A DNA stretch of 64,000 nucleotides, from contig NZ_PJAR01000037.1 of NCBI RefSeq assembly GCF_002836745.1, positions 62,001 through 126,000 of the forward strand. The letters are read 5' to 3'. Position 1 is the first letter of the stretch. Every line of letters starts with the position of its first letter. Source of the DNA: Glaciecola sp. 33A. GTDB taxonomy: Bacteria > Pseudomonadota > Gammaproteobacteria > Enterobacterales > Alteromonadaceae. Shown one piece after another: positions 55,084 through 62,859 of this stretch. The translations under genes were made by a program, and so were the position numbers. The notes under the pieces were generated by a model, which did not search any database, was not told where the DNA came from, and saw nothing but the letters and a program-made list of their open reading frames with translations.

Positions 55084-56481
55084 ATGCCTCACTCATTCAA
55101 TAAATTTTTGTTTATAATTTTTTTATTGTGTCAATCTGTCGTTCAGTCTAAAGCTTTGGCTAGTGACACCTTACCCAGATTAAATATTGGTTCGCAAGAG
55201 TCAGTCCAGTTAGTTGAGAAGACGTCAATTGTGCCAGGACTGACCTACTATCAGCTTGACTTCGCTGCGTCAGATGCATCGATACAGCCCTACACAGCTG
55301 GTAATTTTGAAATTAGCATCTTAAAAGTAGAGCCATCAAAATACCAAGGAATTATACAATCAGCACTTGCACATAATGTGATAAAACGCACTAAAACTGT
55401 GTCTAAAATAGCAAAACAAGCTAACGCAGATGCCGCGGTTAATGGCGGCTTCTTTGTCTATAAACACGAACAAGGAACCCCTGGAGACCCAGCGGGGGTT
55501 GCGGTTATTGGTGGACAACTTGTCAGTGAAGCTGTAATTAATCGCCCCGCCCTTCTTATCGAAAAGTCATCCCCGTATCGATTCAAAATATTGAAAGATG
55601 TTGTTACCAAACTAAGCATATCGATTGGGGAAAAGACCCTAACGATAGATGGGATCAATCGACGTTCAGGTCTTATATTTAACTGTGGTTATGCACAAAA
55701 AAACGACGTCATCAGAGCAAATCACGACGTTGTTTGTCAAAACAAGAATGAAATTATTGTCTATGATAAGCATTTTGGACAGATACCACCGGCAATACTA
55801 AAAGACCAAGCAACCTTCTGGATAAATGAGAATGGAGGTATCTACTTTACTTCTGTTAATACCCATCCAGTGACTGTCCCAGCGGGTCATTACTTAGTTA
55901 CCGCATCCGGACACAAACAAGCATTGCTAAAACAGTATAAAAAAGAACAGACAACTGCATCTGTACAAATCAGTATTTATGACAGTGGTGAACTCATTGA
56001 AATGAGGGATGACCTATATATCATTAATGGCGGACCTACTTTATTAATGGATGGCGCTAATCAGGAAAAATATTGGGCAATCCAAGGCTGGGATCCTTGT
56101 TCAAAAAGAACAGCACTGGAATCACTAGACGCTAGAGACGTAAGCAATGTAGCGAAAAGAATTGAACCCAATAATCGCAGAGCGTTTTTTGATAATTGGG
56201 TAAATCAACGTCACCCCCGAACAGCTGCAGGGGTAACTGAAAGCGGCGTGCTTTTTATTGTGGTGATTTATGGCCGAAACCCAAAAATTAGTGTTGGAGC
56301 CTCCATACATGAAATGGCTGATGTTATGCGTTCATTGGATGCGAGCGATGCGATCAATTTAGATGGTGGTGGTTCAAGCGCCATGTACGTGCAGGGGAAA
56401 TTAACCGGCTCACCATCTGATCCAAATGGTGAACGCAAGGTTGCAGACGCATTAATTTTTATTTCCAATACTAAGGAGTGA
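55084..56481 (+). CDS. secreted phosphodiester glycosidase (NAGPA-like)
   Basis: A 465-residue protein with a signal peptide ending about ALAS (residue 27). The domain signatures are AAVNGGFFVYKHEQGTPGDP, NRRSGLIFN, HPRTAAGV and DAINLDGGGSSAMYVQGK. These match the phosphodiester glycosidase (DUF2233/NAGPA) family. Its mammalian member removes GlcNAc from GlcNAc-1-phospho-mannose. In an operon for GlcNAc use, a periplasmic enzyme of this type would release GlcNAc from a GlcNAc-1-phosphodiester or alpha-GlcNAc conjugate. It lies between the receptor and the kinase genes, and its stop overlaps the ribosome site of the kinase gene. Confidence 0.85.
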   Translation: MPHSFNKFLFIIFLLCQSVVQSKALASDTLPRLNIGSQESVQLVEKTSIVPGLTYYQLDFAASDASIQPYTAGNFEISILKVEPSKYQGIIQSALAHNVIKRTKTVSKIAKQANADAAVNGGFFVYKHEQGTPGDPAGVAVIGGQLVSEAVINRPALLIEKSSPYRFKILKDVVTKLSISIGEKTLTIDGINRRSGLIFNCGYAQKNDVIRANHDVVCQNKNEIIVYDKHFGQIPPAILKDQATFWINENGGIYFTSVNTHPVTVPAGHYLVTASGHKQALLKQYKKEQTTASVQISIYDSGELIEMRDDLYIINGGPTLLMDGANQEKYWAIQGWDPCSKRTALESLDARDVSNVAKRIEPNNRRAFFDNWVNQRHPRTAAGVTESGVLFIVVIYGRNPKISVGASIHEMADVMRSLDASDAINLDGGGSSAMYVQGKLTGSPSDPNGERKVADALIFISNTKE

Positions 56482-56483
56482 CG

Positions 56484-57431
56484 GTGTCAAAACCAACAAA
56501 CGATACAACTTTTTTCGACGGATCTATATTCCTAGGGATCGACGGCGGCGGAACCAAATGTAAAGCCGTGTTAATGGACCATAATCAAACCATTTTAGGT
56601 GTCGGGATCTCAGGCCCGGGTAACCCAGTTTATGGCGTTGAACTAGCCAAAAATTCCATTGTAGAGTCAGCAAAAATTGCGCTTGAGCAAGCGAAATCAA
56701 AATATTTAACACTCGGTGATTTACATTTAGGTAGTGTGATCGCAGGGATTGGATTAGCCGGAGCTAACGTTCCCCAAATGTATAAAGAAATGAGTGAGTG
56801 GAAGTCTCCGTTTAAAGCTAAATATATAACAACAGATTTATTAATAGCTTGTTTAGGTGCTCACAATGGGCGCGACGGAGCGGTGATGATTTCGGGAACA
56901 GGATCATGCGGATATTCATATGTTAAAGGCCAGTCAACAATAATTGGTGCTCATGGGTTCCCCCAAGGTGATAAAGGAAGCGGTGCTTGGTTTGGTCTAC
57001 AAGCGGTTGAGGCATCGCTGCTTTCACTAGATAAAATCGGACCTAAAACCTCCATGCTCAATTTTTTACTAGAAGAGTTGCAAGTAAATAACGCCGAGGA
57101 TATTGTCGCAAAATTTGCATCTAAACCCTCGTCAATATTTGCTTCTGTAGCAAATGTAGTTTTCCTCGCAGCCCAGGAAGATGACCAGGTAGCCTTGGCT
57201 ATTATAAAAGAAGGTGCTGAGTATATTAATACAATGGCAAGATTATTAGACGACACCACGCCACCCAGGATAACACTTATTGGCGGATTGACTGCATTCA
57301 TTACTCCATACTTAGATGCAGAATTACAGCTACGCTTGGCTCCCTCGTTGTCTCCTCCTGAGGTTGGAGCCGTGCTGTATGCAATAAAACAAAACGCGTT
57401 AAGTGCAAGAAAAATACCTAATAGATGTTAA
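56484..57431 (+). CDS. nagK: N-acetylglucosamine kinase (BadF/BadG/BcrA family)
   Basis: I choose GTG 56484, five bases after AAGGAG; the GTG at 56478 overlaps that site. The product has 315 residues of the ASKHA fold: phosphate-1 motif LGIDGGGTKCKAVL, phosphate-2/adenosine motifs MISGTGSCGYSYV and GDKGSGAWFGLQAV, and a C-terminal ITLIGGL. The BadF-type GlcNAc kinase is the form found in Alteromonadales nag clusters. It phosphorylates GlcNAc brought in by NagP. The gene follows the glycosidase gene almost without a gap. Confidence 0.9.
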   Translation: MSKPTNDTTFFDGSIFLGIDGGGTKCKAVLMDHNQTILGVGISGPGNPVYGVELAKNSIVESAKIALEQAKSKYLTLGDLHLGSVIAGIGLAGANVPQMYKEMSEWKSPFKAKYITTDLLIACLGAHNGRDGAVMISGTGSCGYSYVKGQSTIIGAHGFPQGDKGSGAWFGLQAVEASLLSLDKIGPKTSMLNFLLEELQVNNAEDIVAKFASKPSSIFASVANVVFLAAQEDDQVALAIIKEGAEYINTMARLLDDTTPPRITLIGGLTAFITPYLDAELQLRLAPSLSPPEVGAVLYAIKQNALSARKIPNRC

Positions 57432-57464
57432 TTAATAAGTAGTAAAGAAGGGAACTGCAATTCT

Positions 57465-58463
57465 ATGACCAACACGATAATGGAAAGTGAAGCCAGACAA
57501 TCACCGTTAGTGATTCAAAAACAGATTGAATTAAATGATAAGATAGTGCAAAAAATTGCTCATAAACTTATATCATTAGACCCCAAAATGGTGATGATTA
57601 TTGGTCGAGGTTCATCTGATCACGCCGGTGTTTTCGCCAAGTATTTAATTGAAATAGAGCTGAACATTCCAACATGTTCAGCAGCACCCTCTGTTTCCAG
57701 TATCTATAAAAAACAATTAAAATTAAATTCAGCTGTCGTTATCGTTATATCTCAGTCAGGCAGAAGCCCTGATATAATTGAACAGGCAAAGATGGCTAAG
57801 ACCGGCGGTGCATATTGCATTGCAATGGTGAATGATGAAACATCTCCACTAAAAGATATCGTCGATGAAGTGCTGCCCATTCGCGCAGGGAAAGAAGTAT
57901 CAGTAGCTGCGACAAAAAGCTATTTAGCGACCCTATCAGCAATGGTTCACTTAATCTCTGTATGGTCTAAAAACAACGAACTGTATTCATCTTTGAAACG
58001 ACTTCCTGCGGTGATGAAAGAGGTCATTGCTAAGGATATTCAACTGCTGCCGGCTGATTTTGAACAGATTAAGAATATGGTCGTTCTGAGCCGAGGTATC
58101 AGCCTTGGAATTGCAAACGAGATGGCGTTAAAGCTCAAAGAAGTATGTAGCATTCACGCGGAAGCATTCAGTAGTGCTGAATTTCTTCATGGCCCGATTA
58201 CGCTTGTTGATAAAGGCATACACATTTTAAACTGTGTCGTTAAAGACGAGTGTGAAGCGTCTCATAGCCAACAAATACATGAAATTATTAAAAGAAACGG
58301 TCGAGTTATTTTTATAGGTCAAGCGGGCTTGGAAATTCATCCCAGATTGGCTCCACTATTAATATTACAACGCTTCTACATCGATATAGCCAATATATCA
58401 GTTGCTCTTGGACTTAATCCGGATAAACCGACGGGGCTAAAAAAAGTAACACAAACGACATGA
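57465..58463 (+). CDS. nagB-II: glucosamine-6-phosphate deaminase, SIS-domain type (NagB-II)
   Basis: A 332-residue enzyme made of two SIS domains. Landmarks are MIIGRGSSDHAGVF, VIVISQSGRSPDII, KEVSVAATKSYLA, KEVCSIHAEAF and SAEFLHGPITLVD. It lacks the glutaminase domain of GlmS. NagB-II replaces classical NagB in Shewanella and related bacteria, turning glucosamine-6-phosphate into fructose-6-phosphate and ammonia. GGGAA lies nine bases before ATG 57465. The last four bases overlap the nagA start. Confidence 0.92.
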   Translation: MTNTIMESEARQSPLVIQKQIELNDKIVQKIAHKLISLDPKMVMIIGRGSSDHAGVFAKYLIEIELNIPTCSAAPSVSSIYKKQLKLNSAVVIVISQSGRSPDIIEQAKMAKTGGAYCIAMVNDETSPLKDIVDEVLPIRAGKEVSVAATKSYLATLSAMVHLISVWSKNNELYSSLKRLPAVMKEVIAKDIQLLPADFEQIKNMVVLSRGISLGIANEMALKLKEVCSIHAEAFSSAEFLHGPITLVDKGIHILNCVVKDECEASHSQQIHEIIKRNGRVIFIGQAGLEIHPRLAPLLILQRFYIDIANISVALGLNPDKPTGLKKVTQTT

Positions 58464-59617
58464 TTTCAAAAAATTGCAAAAGAGTGCGTGCAAATCGACT
58501 TTTTGACGGTAAACAATATCACCATGATATTGTTATGACGATACAGAACGGCGTAATTTCCTCGCTACAAAAAGATAGTGCGCATTGTGATGTGTTTGTT
58601 GATGGTTTGGTTGCGCCTGGTTTTGTTGATCTTCAGGTAAACGGTGGCGGATCTGTTTTGTTTAATTCAAATCCAACATTGCATAGTCTTCAAAAAATAG
58701 TGTCTACACATTCAATGTTTGGCACAACCGCAATGTTACCAACGATTATCACGGATGATATACAGGTCATGCGAATGGCAGCTGATGCAATTAGTGCAGC
58801 TATAAAGCAGAAAACGCTGGGTATTATAGGTATCCACTTCGAAGGACCACATATATCAATAGCTAAGAAAGGGGCGCACAGTGAAGCGTTCATTAGGCCA
58901 CTTTCAAAGGCTGAGTGGACAGTTTTTGAACGCCAAGATATCGGTCAAATATTAGTGACACTTGCGCCAGAATTAGTGCCCATTGAAGATATACAACGGC
59001 TGGTATCGTTAGGCATTATAGTGTCTATCGGTCATAGCAATGCCACGTATGATTGCGCAAATAATGCAATTAATGCTGGCGCCAGAGGATTTACTCACTT
59101 ATTTAACGCTATGTCTCCTGTCAGCGCCAGAGAAGCAGGTGTGACTGGGTGCGCGCTGCTTAATGACAATGCTCAATGTGGCCTAATAGTCGATGGACAC
59201 CATGTCAGTGTCGCTAGCTGTAAACTTGCAATAAAAGCTAAGCCACAGGGAGGCATATTTTTAGTCACTGATGCAATGCCACCTGTCGGAACGCAACTCC
59301 ATGAGTTTGATTTTTTTGATAGGAAAGTGACTTGTAATAACGGCAAATTAACCTCATCAACAGGTGAATTAGCTGGGTCTAATCTCAATATGGCGACAGC
59401 AGTTAAAAATAGCATCGCCCTTTTAAACGTGATGGAAGATGAGGCTCTTCGAATGGCGAGTCTTTATCCACTCAAATTTTTAACATCCGCACGGCTACCA
59501 ATTTTGCCTTCTGCATTGCTCGCACCCGATCAGAAAGCCAATTTTGTTCAACTTAATGAAGACTACAGTGTCAGATCCACTTGGATTAACGGACAATGTG
59601 TTTTTAATATCAATTAA
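58460..59617 (+). CDS. nagA: N-acetylglucosamine-6-phosphate deacetylase
   Basis: A 385-residue amidohydrolase. Characteristic segments are FVDLQVNGGGSVLFN, GIHFEGPHIS, IVSIGHSNATYD, GFTHLFNAMSPV, IVDGHHVS and LVTDAMPPVG, which include the metal ligands (Glu, two His) and the catalytic Asp of VTDAM. It makes glucosamine-6-phosphate for NagB-II. The ATG at 58460 overlaps the nagB-II stop (ATGA), showing coupled translation. Confidence 0.94.
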   Translation: MISKNCKRVRANRLFDGKQYHHDIVMTIQNGVISSLQKDSAHCDVFVDGLVAPGFVDLQVNGGGSVLFNSNPTLHSLQKIVSTHSMFGTTAMLPTIITDDIQVMRMAADAISAAIKQKTLGIIGIHFEGPHISIAKKGAHSEAFIRPLSKAEWTVFERQDIGQILVTLAPELVPIEDIQRLVSLGIIVSIGHSNATYDCANNAINAGARGFTHLFNAMSPVSAREAGVTGCALLNDNAQCGLIVDGHHVSVASCKLAIKAKPQGGIFLVTDAMPPVGTQLHEFDFFDRKVTCNNGKLTSSTGELAGSNLNMATAVKNSIALLNVMEDEALRMASLYPLKFLTSARLPILPSALLAPDQKANFVQLNEDYSVRSTWINGQCVFNIN

Positions 59618-59652
59618 CTTAACTTGTCCCAAGAATAAAAGGCATACCAAAA

Positions 59653-60984
59653 ATGACAAATCAATCTAGTTCCAAATATCAAACTTTACTATCCATGTCC
59701 ATTATCGGTATTTTGTTTTTTATCTTTGGCTTCGTTACTTGGCTAAATGGATCTCTCATTCCATTTTTACAAGTTATTTGCCAGTTAACTGAATTCCAAG
59801 CGCTATTCGTTACTTTTGCATTTTATATTGCGTATACATTTATGGCTTTTCCTATGTCTATTATTCTACGAAAAACGGGTTACAAGAACGGCATGTCTAT
59901 TGGACTTGCTATTATGGCTGCAGGAGCGCTGCTGCACATACCGGCGGCAATGTCAGCAAACTACTTATTTTTTCTGATAGCGTTGTTCGTTTTAGCGACT
60001 GGTCTCACCATATTACAGACCGCATCAAACCCATATATAGTCTATTTGGGGCCAGTCAAAAGCGCGGCAATGCGCATAAGTATTATGGGGATCATTAATA
60101 AAAGTGCAGGTGTTATTGTACCTATCGTATTTACAGCAATCGTACTATCAGACATGGGTGACATTTCACGAGATCATGTGTCTTCTTTAGGAGCTAACGA
60201 ACTAAGTCAGTTAACCAATGACTTATCGAATAAGTTAATTGCGCCGTACCTTGCAATGGCGTTTGTTTTGGCCGCTATGATAGCGCTAGTCAAATTTTCA
60301 CCACTACCTGAAATTGATATAGAAGAAAGTGAAGAAGAGAAAGCGACTGCAAAATCGTCTGTTCTACAATATCCTCAAGTAGTTTTAGGAGCCTTAACTC
60401 TGTTTGCATATGTCGGAGTAGAGGTTATCGCAGGAGATACGATTGGACTATATGGCGCAAACCTAAATGTTACTAATTTTGCAGGTTTAACTTCTTACAC
60501 TATGTTTTTTATGGTAATCGGCTATTCAATCGGTGTTGTTTGTATTCCTAAATTCCTTTCACAGGAAAAAGCGCTAATAGGCTCGGCTATTGCCGGTAGT
60601 TTATGTATTTTAGGGGTCGTAACATCATCTGAAACGTCAACAACTATTGCCGATTTCCTATGGGGTTGGTCAGGCTTTCAAGTTCTACCAGACCCGATAA
60701 CGTTTGTCGCTTTGATGGGACTGGCTCACGCATTGGTTTGGCCGGCTGTTTGGCCATTAGCTTTAAATGGTTTAGGTAAATTTACCGCTCAAGGATCAGC
60801 TTTACTAATAATGGGAATATCTGGTGGAGCGATCCTACCGTTAATATTTGGCAAGATATCTTTTTCAATGGATAGTATGCAGATTGCTTATTTAGTTGGG
60901 CTTCCATGCTATTTATTTATATTATTTTATGCATTATTGGGGCATAAAATTCGCGACTGGCAACAATTATTACCAAAAAAATAA
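59653..60984 (+). CDS. nagP: N-acetylglucosamine permease, MFS (FucP/NagP type)
   Basis: A 443-residue inner-membrane transporter with 12 predicted TM helices. It begins with SIIGILFFIFGFVTWLNGSL, the signature of the FucP/GluP/NagP sugar-proton symporters, and has LQTASNPYIVYLGP in the first half. The position after nagA and the presence of a cytoplasmic GlcNAc kinase (rather than a PTS) identify it as NagP. ATG 59653 follows 35 bases after nagA. It is the last gene of the operon; I see no clear terminator behind it. Confidence 0.92.
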   Translation: MTNQSSSKYQTLLSMSIIGILFFIFGFVTWLNGSLIPFLQVICQLTEFQALFVTFAFYIAYTFMAFPMSIILRKTGYKNGMSIGLAIMAAGALLHIPAAMSANYLFFLIALFVLATGLTILQTASNPYIVYLGPVKSAAMRISIMGIINKSAGVIVPIVFTAIVLSDMGDISRDHVSSLGANELSQLTNDLSNKLIAPYLAMAFVLAAMIALVKFSPLPEIDIEESEEEKATAKSSVLQYPQVVLGALTLFAYVGVEVIAGDTIGLYGANLNVTNFAGLTSYTMFFMVIGYSIGVVCIPKFLSQEKALIGSAIAGSLCILGVVTSSETSTTIADFLWGWSGFQVLPDPITFVALMGLAHALVWPAVWPLALNGLGKFTAQGSALLIMGISGGAILPLIFGKISFSMDSMQIAYLVGLPCYLFILFYALLGHKIRDWQQLLPKK

Positions 60985-61287
60985 GTAGAACTTAGCCATC
61001 TAAAAGCGGTGACTGATACTTGTTCGACATGAATGTCAATCATATGGCTGCTATCAGCACCTTATATAGCATGACCATTGAAAATATGAATGCGACCGAC
61101 ATCGACGCGCCAAATATGAAAGTAGCAGTTGGCATCTTATCAAACCATGGATAAAACAAGGCATCTAGTACTGAGAAGATGGCGAAAGCTCTTGAACATG
61201 TTTAGCGGGAAGGATCGAAGCAGCACTCACGAGTTGTAAAACTGATAATGACATACCAACGTTAAACTATGCATCAAACAGCGAAGG
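60985..61287. other. 303-base intergenic region, nothing recognised
   Basis: This lies between nagP and the convergent exonuclease gene. A 40-codon frame (MNVNHMAAISTLYSMTIENM...) starts at 61029 without a ribosome site. I see no terminator. Confidence 0.3.
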
Positions 61288-61905
61288 CTAACGCTTCACT
61301 ATGCGCGTCCTAATATCATCGCATCTTAAATCCATAAACCGCATGTATGTGACTAACGCACTATAAGCGTCATTACTTGCGTATTGAATTTGTTTGGGAT
61401 TTAGCGGCCTTGCCGACCAATTAGACATTTGAACTATCTTGGACAGCTTTTTACGAAGGATCATTGCGACACTGTTGCGAGCGCCGATACTATTTTCTAA
61501 TTTTAATCGGCGTTGTATTGAATTGGCTAGATCAATAATACCGGCTAGGTCTATACCAAATTTCCGAGATAGTAAAACGCTATCTGCCTTTAATCCAAAT
61601 CCGACTTTCTTTATTTGCACATTTTCTAATATCGGCAGTAATAAATTAACAGCTTCTGTGACTTCAGCTGGAAATAAAAATACTTTTTCAAGTGTACTTA
61701 CCTGAATAAGGTGCGGACCAGTGGATATTTCGCCCTTAGAAAAACATGGTTTTGATTCCGTATCAAATCCAAGTACCGCGTATTCTGATATATGCTCGAT
61801 TGCCAATTTTGCCTTGTGTATATCGCTTACTATATAAGTTGCGTCTGTCGGCAGTCCTTCAAATAATGGTAATGTCGAGATTTCCTGTTTACTTAAACGC
61901 CTCAA
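61288..61905 (-). CDS. 3'-5' exonuclease, RNase D-like
   Basis: A 205-residue DEDD-family nuclease. The metal-binding residues lie in VLGFDTESKP (Asp and Glu), GFGLKADSVLL (Asp) and YASNDAYSAL (Tyr and Asp), making the DEDDy type. NWSARPLNPKQIQYASNDAY is the typical final motif. There is no HRDC domain, and the length equals that of single-domain RNase D-like proteins found in many bacteria. RNA or DNA could be the substrate. It is a single gene. Confidence 0.87.
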   Translation of the reverse strand: MRRLSKQEISTLPLFEGLPTDATYIVSDIHKAKLAIEHISEYAVLGFDTESKPCFSKGEISTGPHLIQVSTLEKVFLFPAEVTEAVNLLLPILENVQIKKVGFGLKADSVLLSRKFGIDLAGIIDLANSIQRRLKLENSIGARNSVAMILRKKLSKIVQMSNWSARPLNPKQIQYASNDAYSALVTYMRFMDLRCDDIRTRIVKR

Positions 61906-62069
61906 TCCATATTCCTTTTATGTATTTCTGCGGGCTTGAATTATTGCAAAAAAAGCTGAAATAGCTAGCGTAGCAGGAGTATAAACGACTTCACCTGTTT
62001 GTACATTTTTAAGCTCAGTCCACCTTCGAAAATAAACTTGACGTATGCTACATCGCACACTAGTATAAA

Positions 62070-62084
62070 TACGAATGATTACTA
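62070..62084. promoter_or_regulatory. weak Fur-box-like sequence
   Basis: The complement of this 15-mer matches 10 of 15 positions of TGATAATCATTATCA. It lies 25 bases before ATG 62109. The match is too weak to stand alone, but a strong Fur box lies nearby at 62785. Confidence 0.3.
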
Positions 62085-62108
62085 TTTAGATTAAAAGGCC
62101 ACTGCTTT

Positions 62109-62462
62109 ATGTATCAATACCAACTTGATAGTTATGAAAGAGCTGTAAGAGCACAAAATTGCGGTCATGACGTAGATATTATCGATTGTTATGTACATTT
62201 AGGATTGCAAAGAGCACAACAATGTCAAACAGGGGCTGACACTAGGCGTGTCTATTTTAGAGTGATTTCGACTCTCGAAGAAGCGATGTGTGATCATTTA
62301 CTCTCTGCGCATTGGCGACAACATTGCTTTCGCGTTATAAAAAGACTGACACCGCTTATTTTTGAAATACTTAATGAGAATGAATACCGTAAGCTCATTG
62401 CAAAAATAAGTTCGCTTGCTGAGTACTTTTTACCCACAAAACGTTCACAACAATCGAGATAA
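62109..62462 (+). CDS. 117-residue helical protein, unknown function
   Basis: A cytoplasmic, mostly helical protein rich in Arg, His and Cys (QNCGHDVDIIDCYVHLGLQ, DHLLSAHWRQHCFRVIKRL). It has no TM helix or signal. I do not recognise a family. The five Cys and several His might bind a metal, which would fit a place near a Fur-regulated gene, but they do not form a standard motif. The ribosome site is weak (AAAGG about 15 bases upstream). Confidence 0.6.
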   Translation: MYQYQLDSYERAVRAQNCGHDVDIIDCYVHLGLQRAQQCQTGADTRRVYFRVISTLEEAMCDHLLSAHWRQHCFRVIKRLTPLIFEILNENEYRKLIAKISSLAEYFLPTKRSQQSR

Positions 62463-62540
62463 ATTGTCACACTCGGACACGACACTTAATGCCAGTATTA
62501 GAAAAACCAGTTAATTAACCCTCAATAAAGGATATTTAAG

Positions 62541-62732
62541 GTGAATGAAGCGACAGCAAACACCAGTTCGATTGACACATTTTTATATTACCTTTTGTTT
62601 GATGTAGCGATTATTAGTTTCATCACCGTAATTTATGTCATTGTTAAGTTAATTTTTAAAGTATTGAGTAAAAACCCAAAGAATTACTCTCAATATCATT
62701 CTAAGGTAATAAAAGTTTCACCAACGAAATAG
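62541..62732 (+). CDS. 63-residue single-helix membrane protein
   Basis: A GTG start with AAAGGA eight bases upstream. One long hydrophobic stretch (FLYYLLFDVAIISFITVIYV) is followed by a basic tail (KNPKNYSQYHSKVIK), so it is probably an inner-membrane protein with a cytoplasmic tail. No family is recognised. It lies between the 117-residue gene and the Fur-regulated lipoprotein gene, and may be co-transcribed with the former. Confidence 0.55.
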   Translation: MNEATANTSSIDTFLYYLLFDVAIISFITVIYVIVKLIFKVLSKNPKNYSQYHSKVIKVSPTK

Positions 62733-62784
62733 TAATACAGCGCAATAGTTGATCGTCTAGATACCACCAAATCCAATTGATAGT

Positions 62785-62831
62785 AATGATAATGATTATT
62801 ATTTGCATTTACATTATTAGAATTGTAGTAT
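62785..62831 (+). promoter_or_regulatory. Fur box overlapping a sigma-70 promoter
   Basis: TGATAATGATTATTA (62787-62801) matches 14 of 15 positions of the 7-1-7 Fur consensus TGATAATNATTATCA. It abuts TTGCAT (62803-62808), which is spaced by 17 bases from TAGTAT (62826-62831). This points to iron repression of the lipoprotein gene at 62860. Confidence 0.8.
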
Positions 62832-62859
62832 GCTCGAAAATTAACAAGAGCATACAAAA

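Noticed and set aside
61029-61151. 40-codon frame MNVNHMAAIST...
   Set aside because: No ribosome site and no known family; judged chance.
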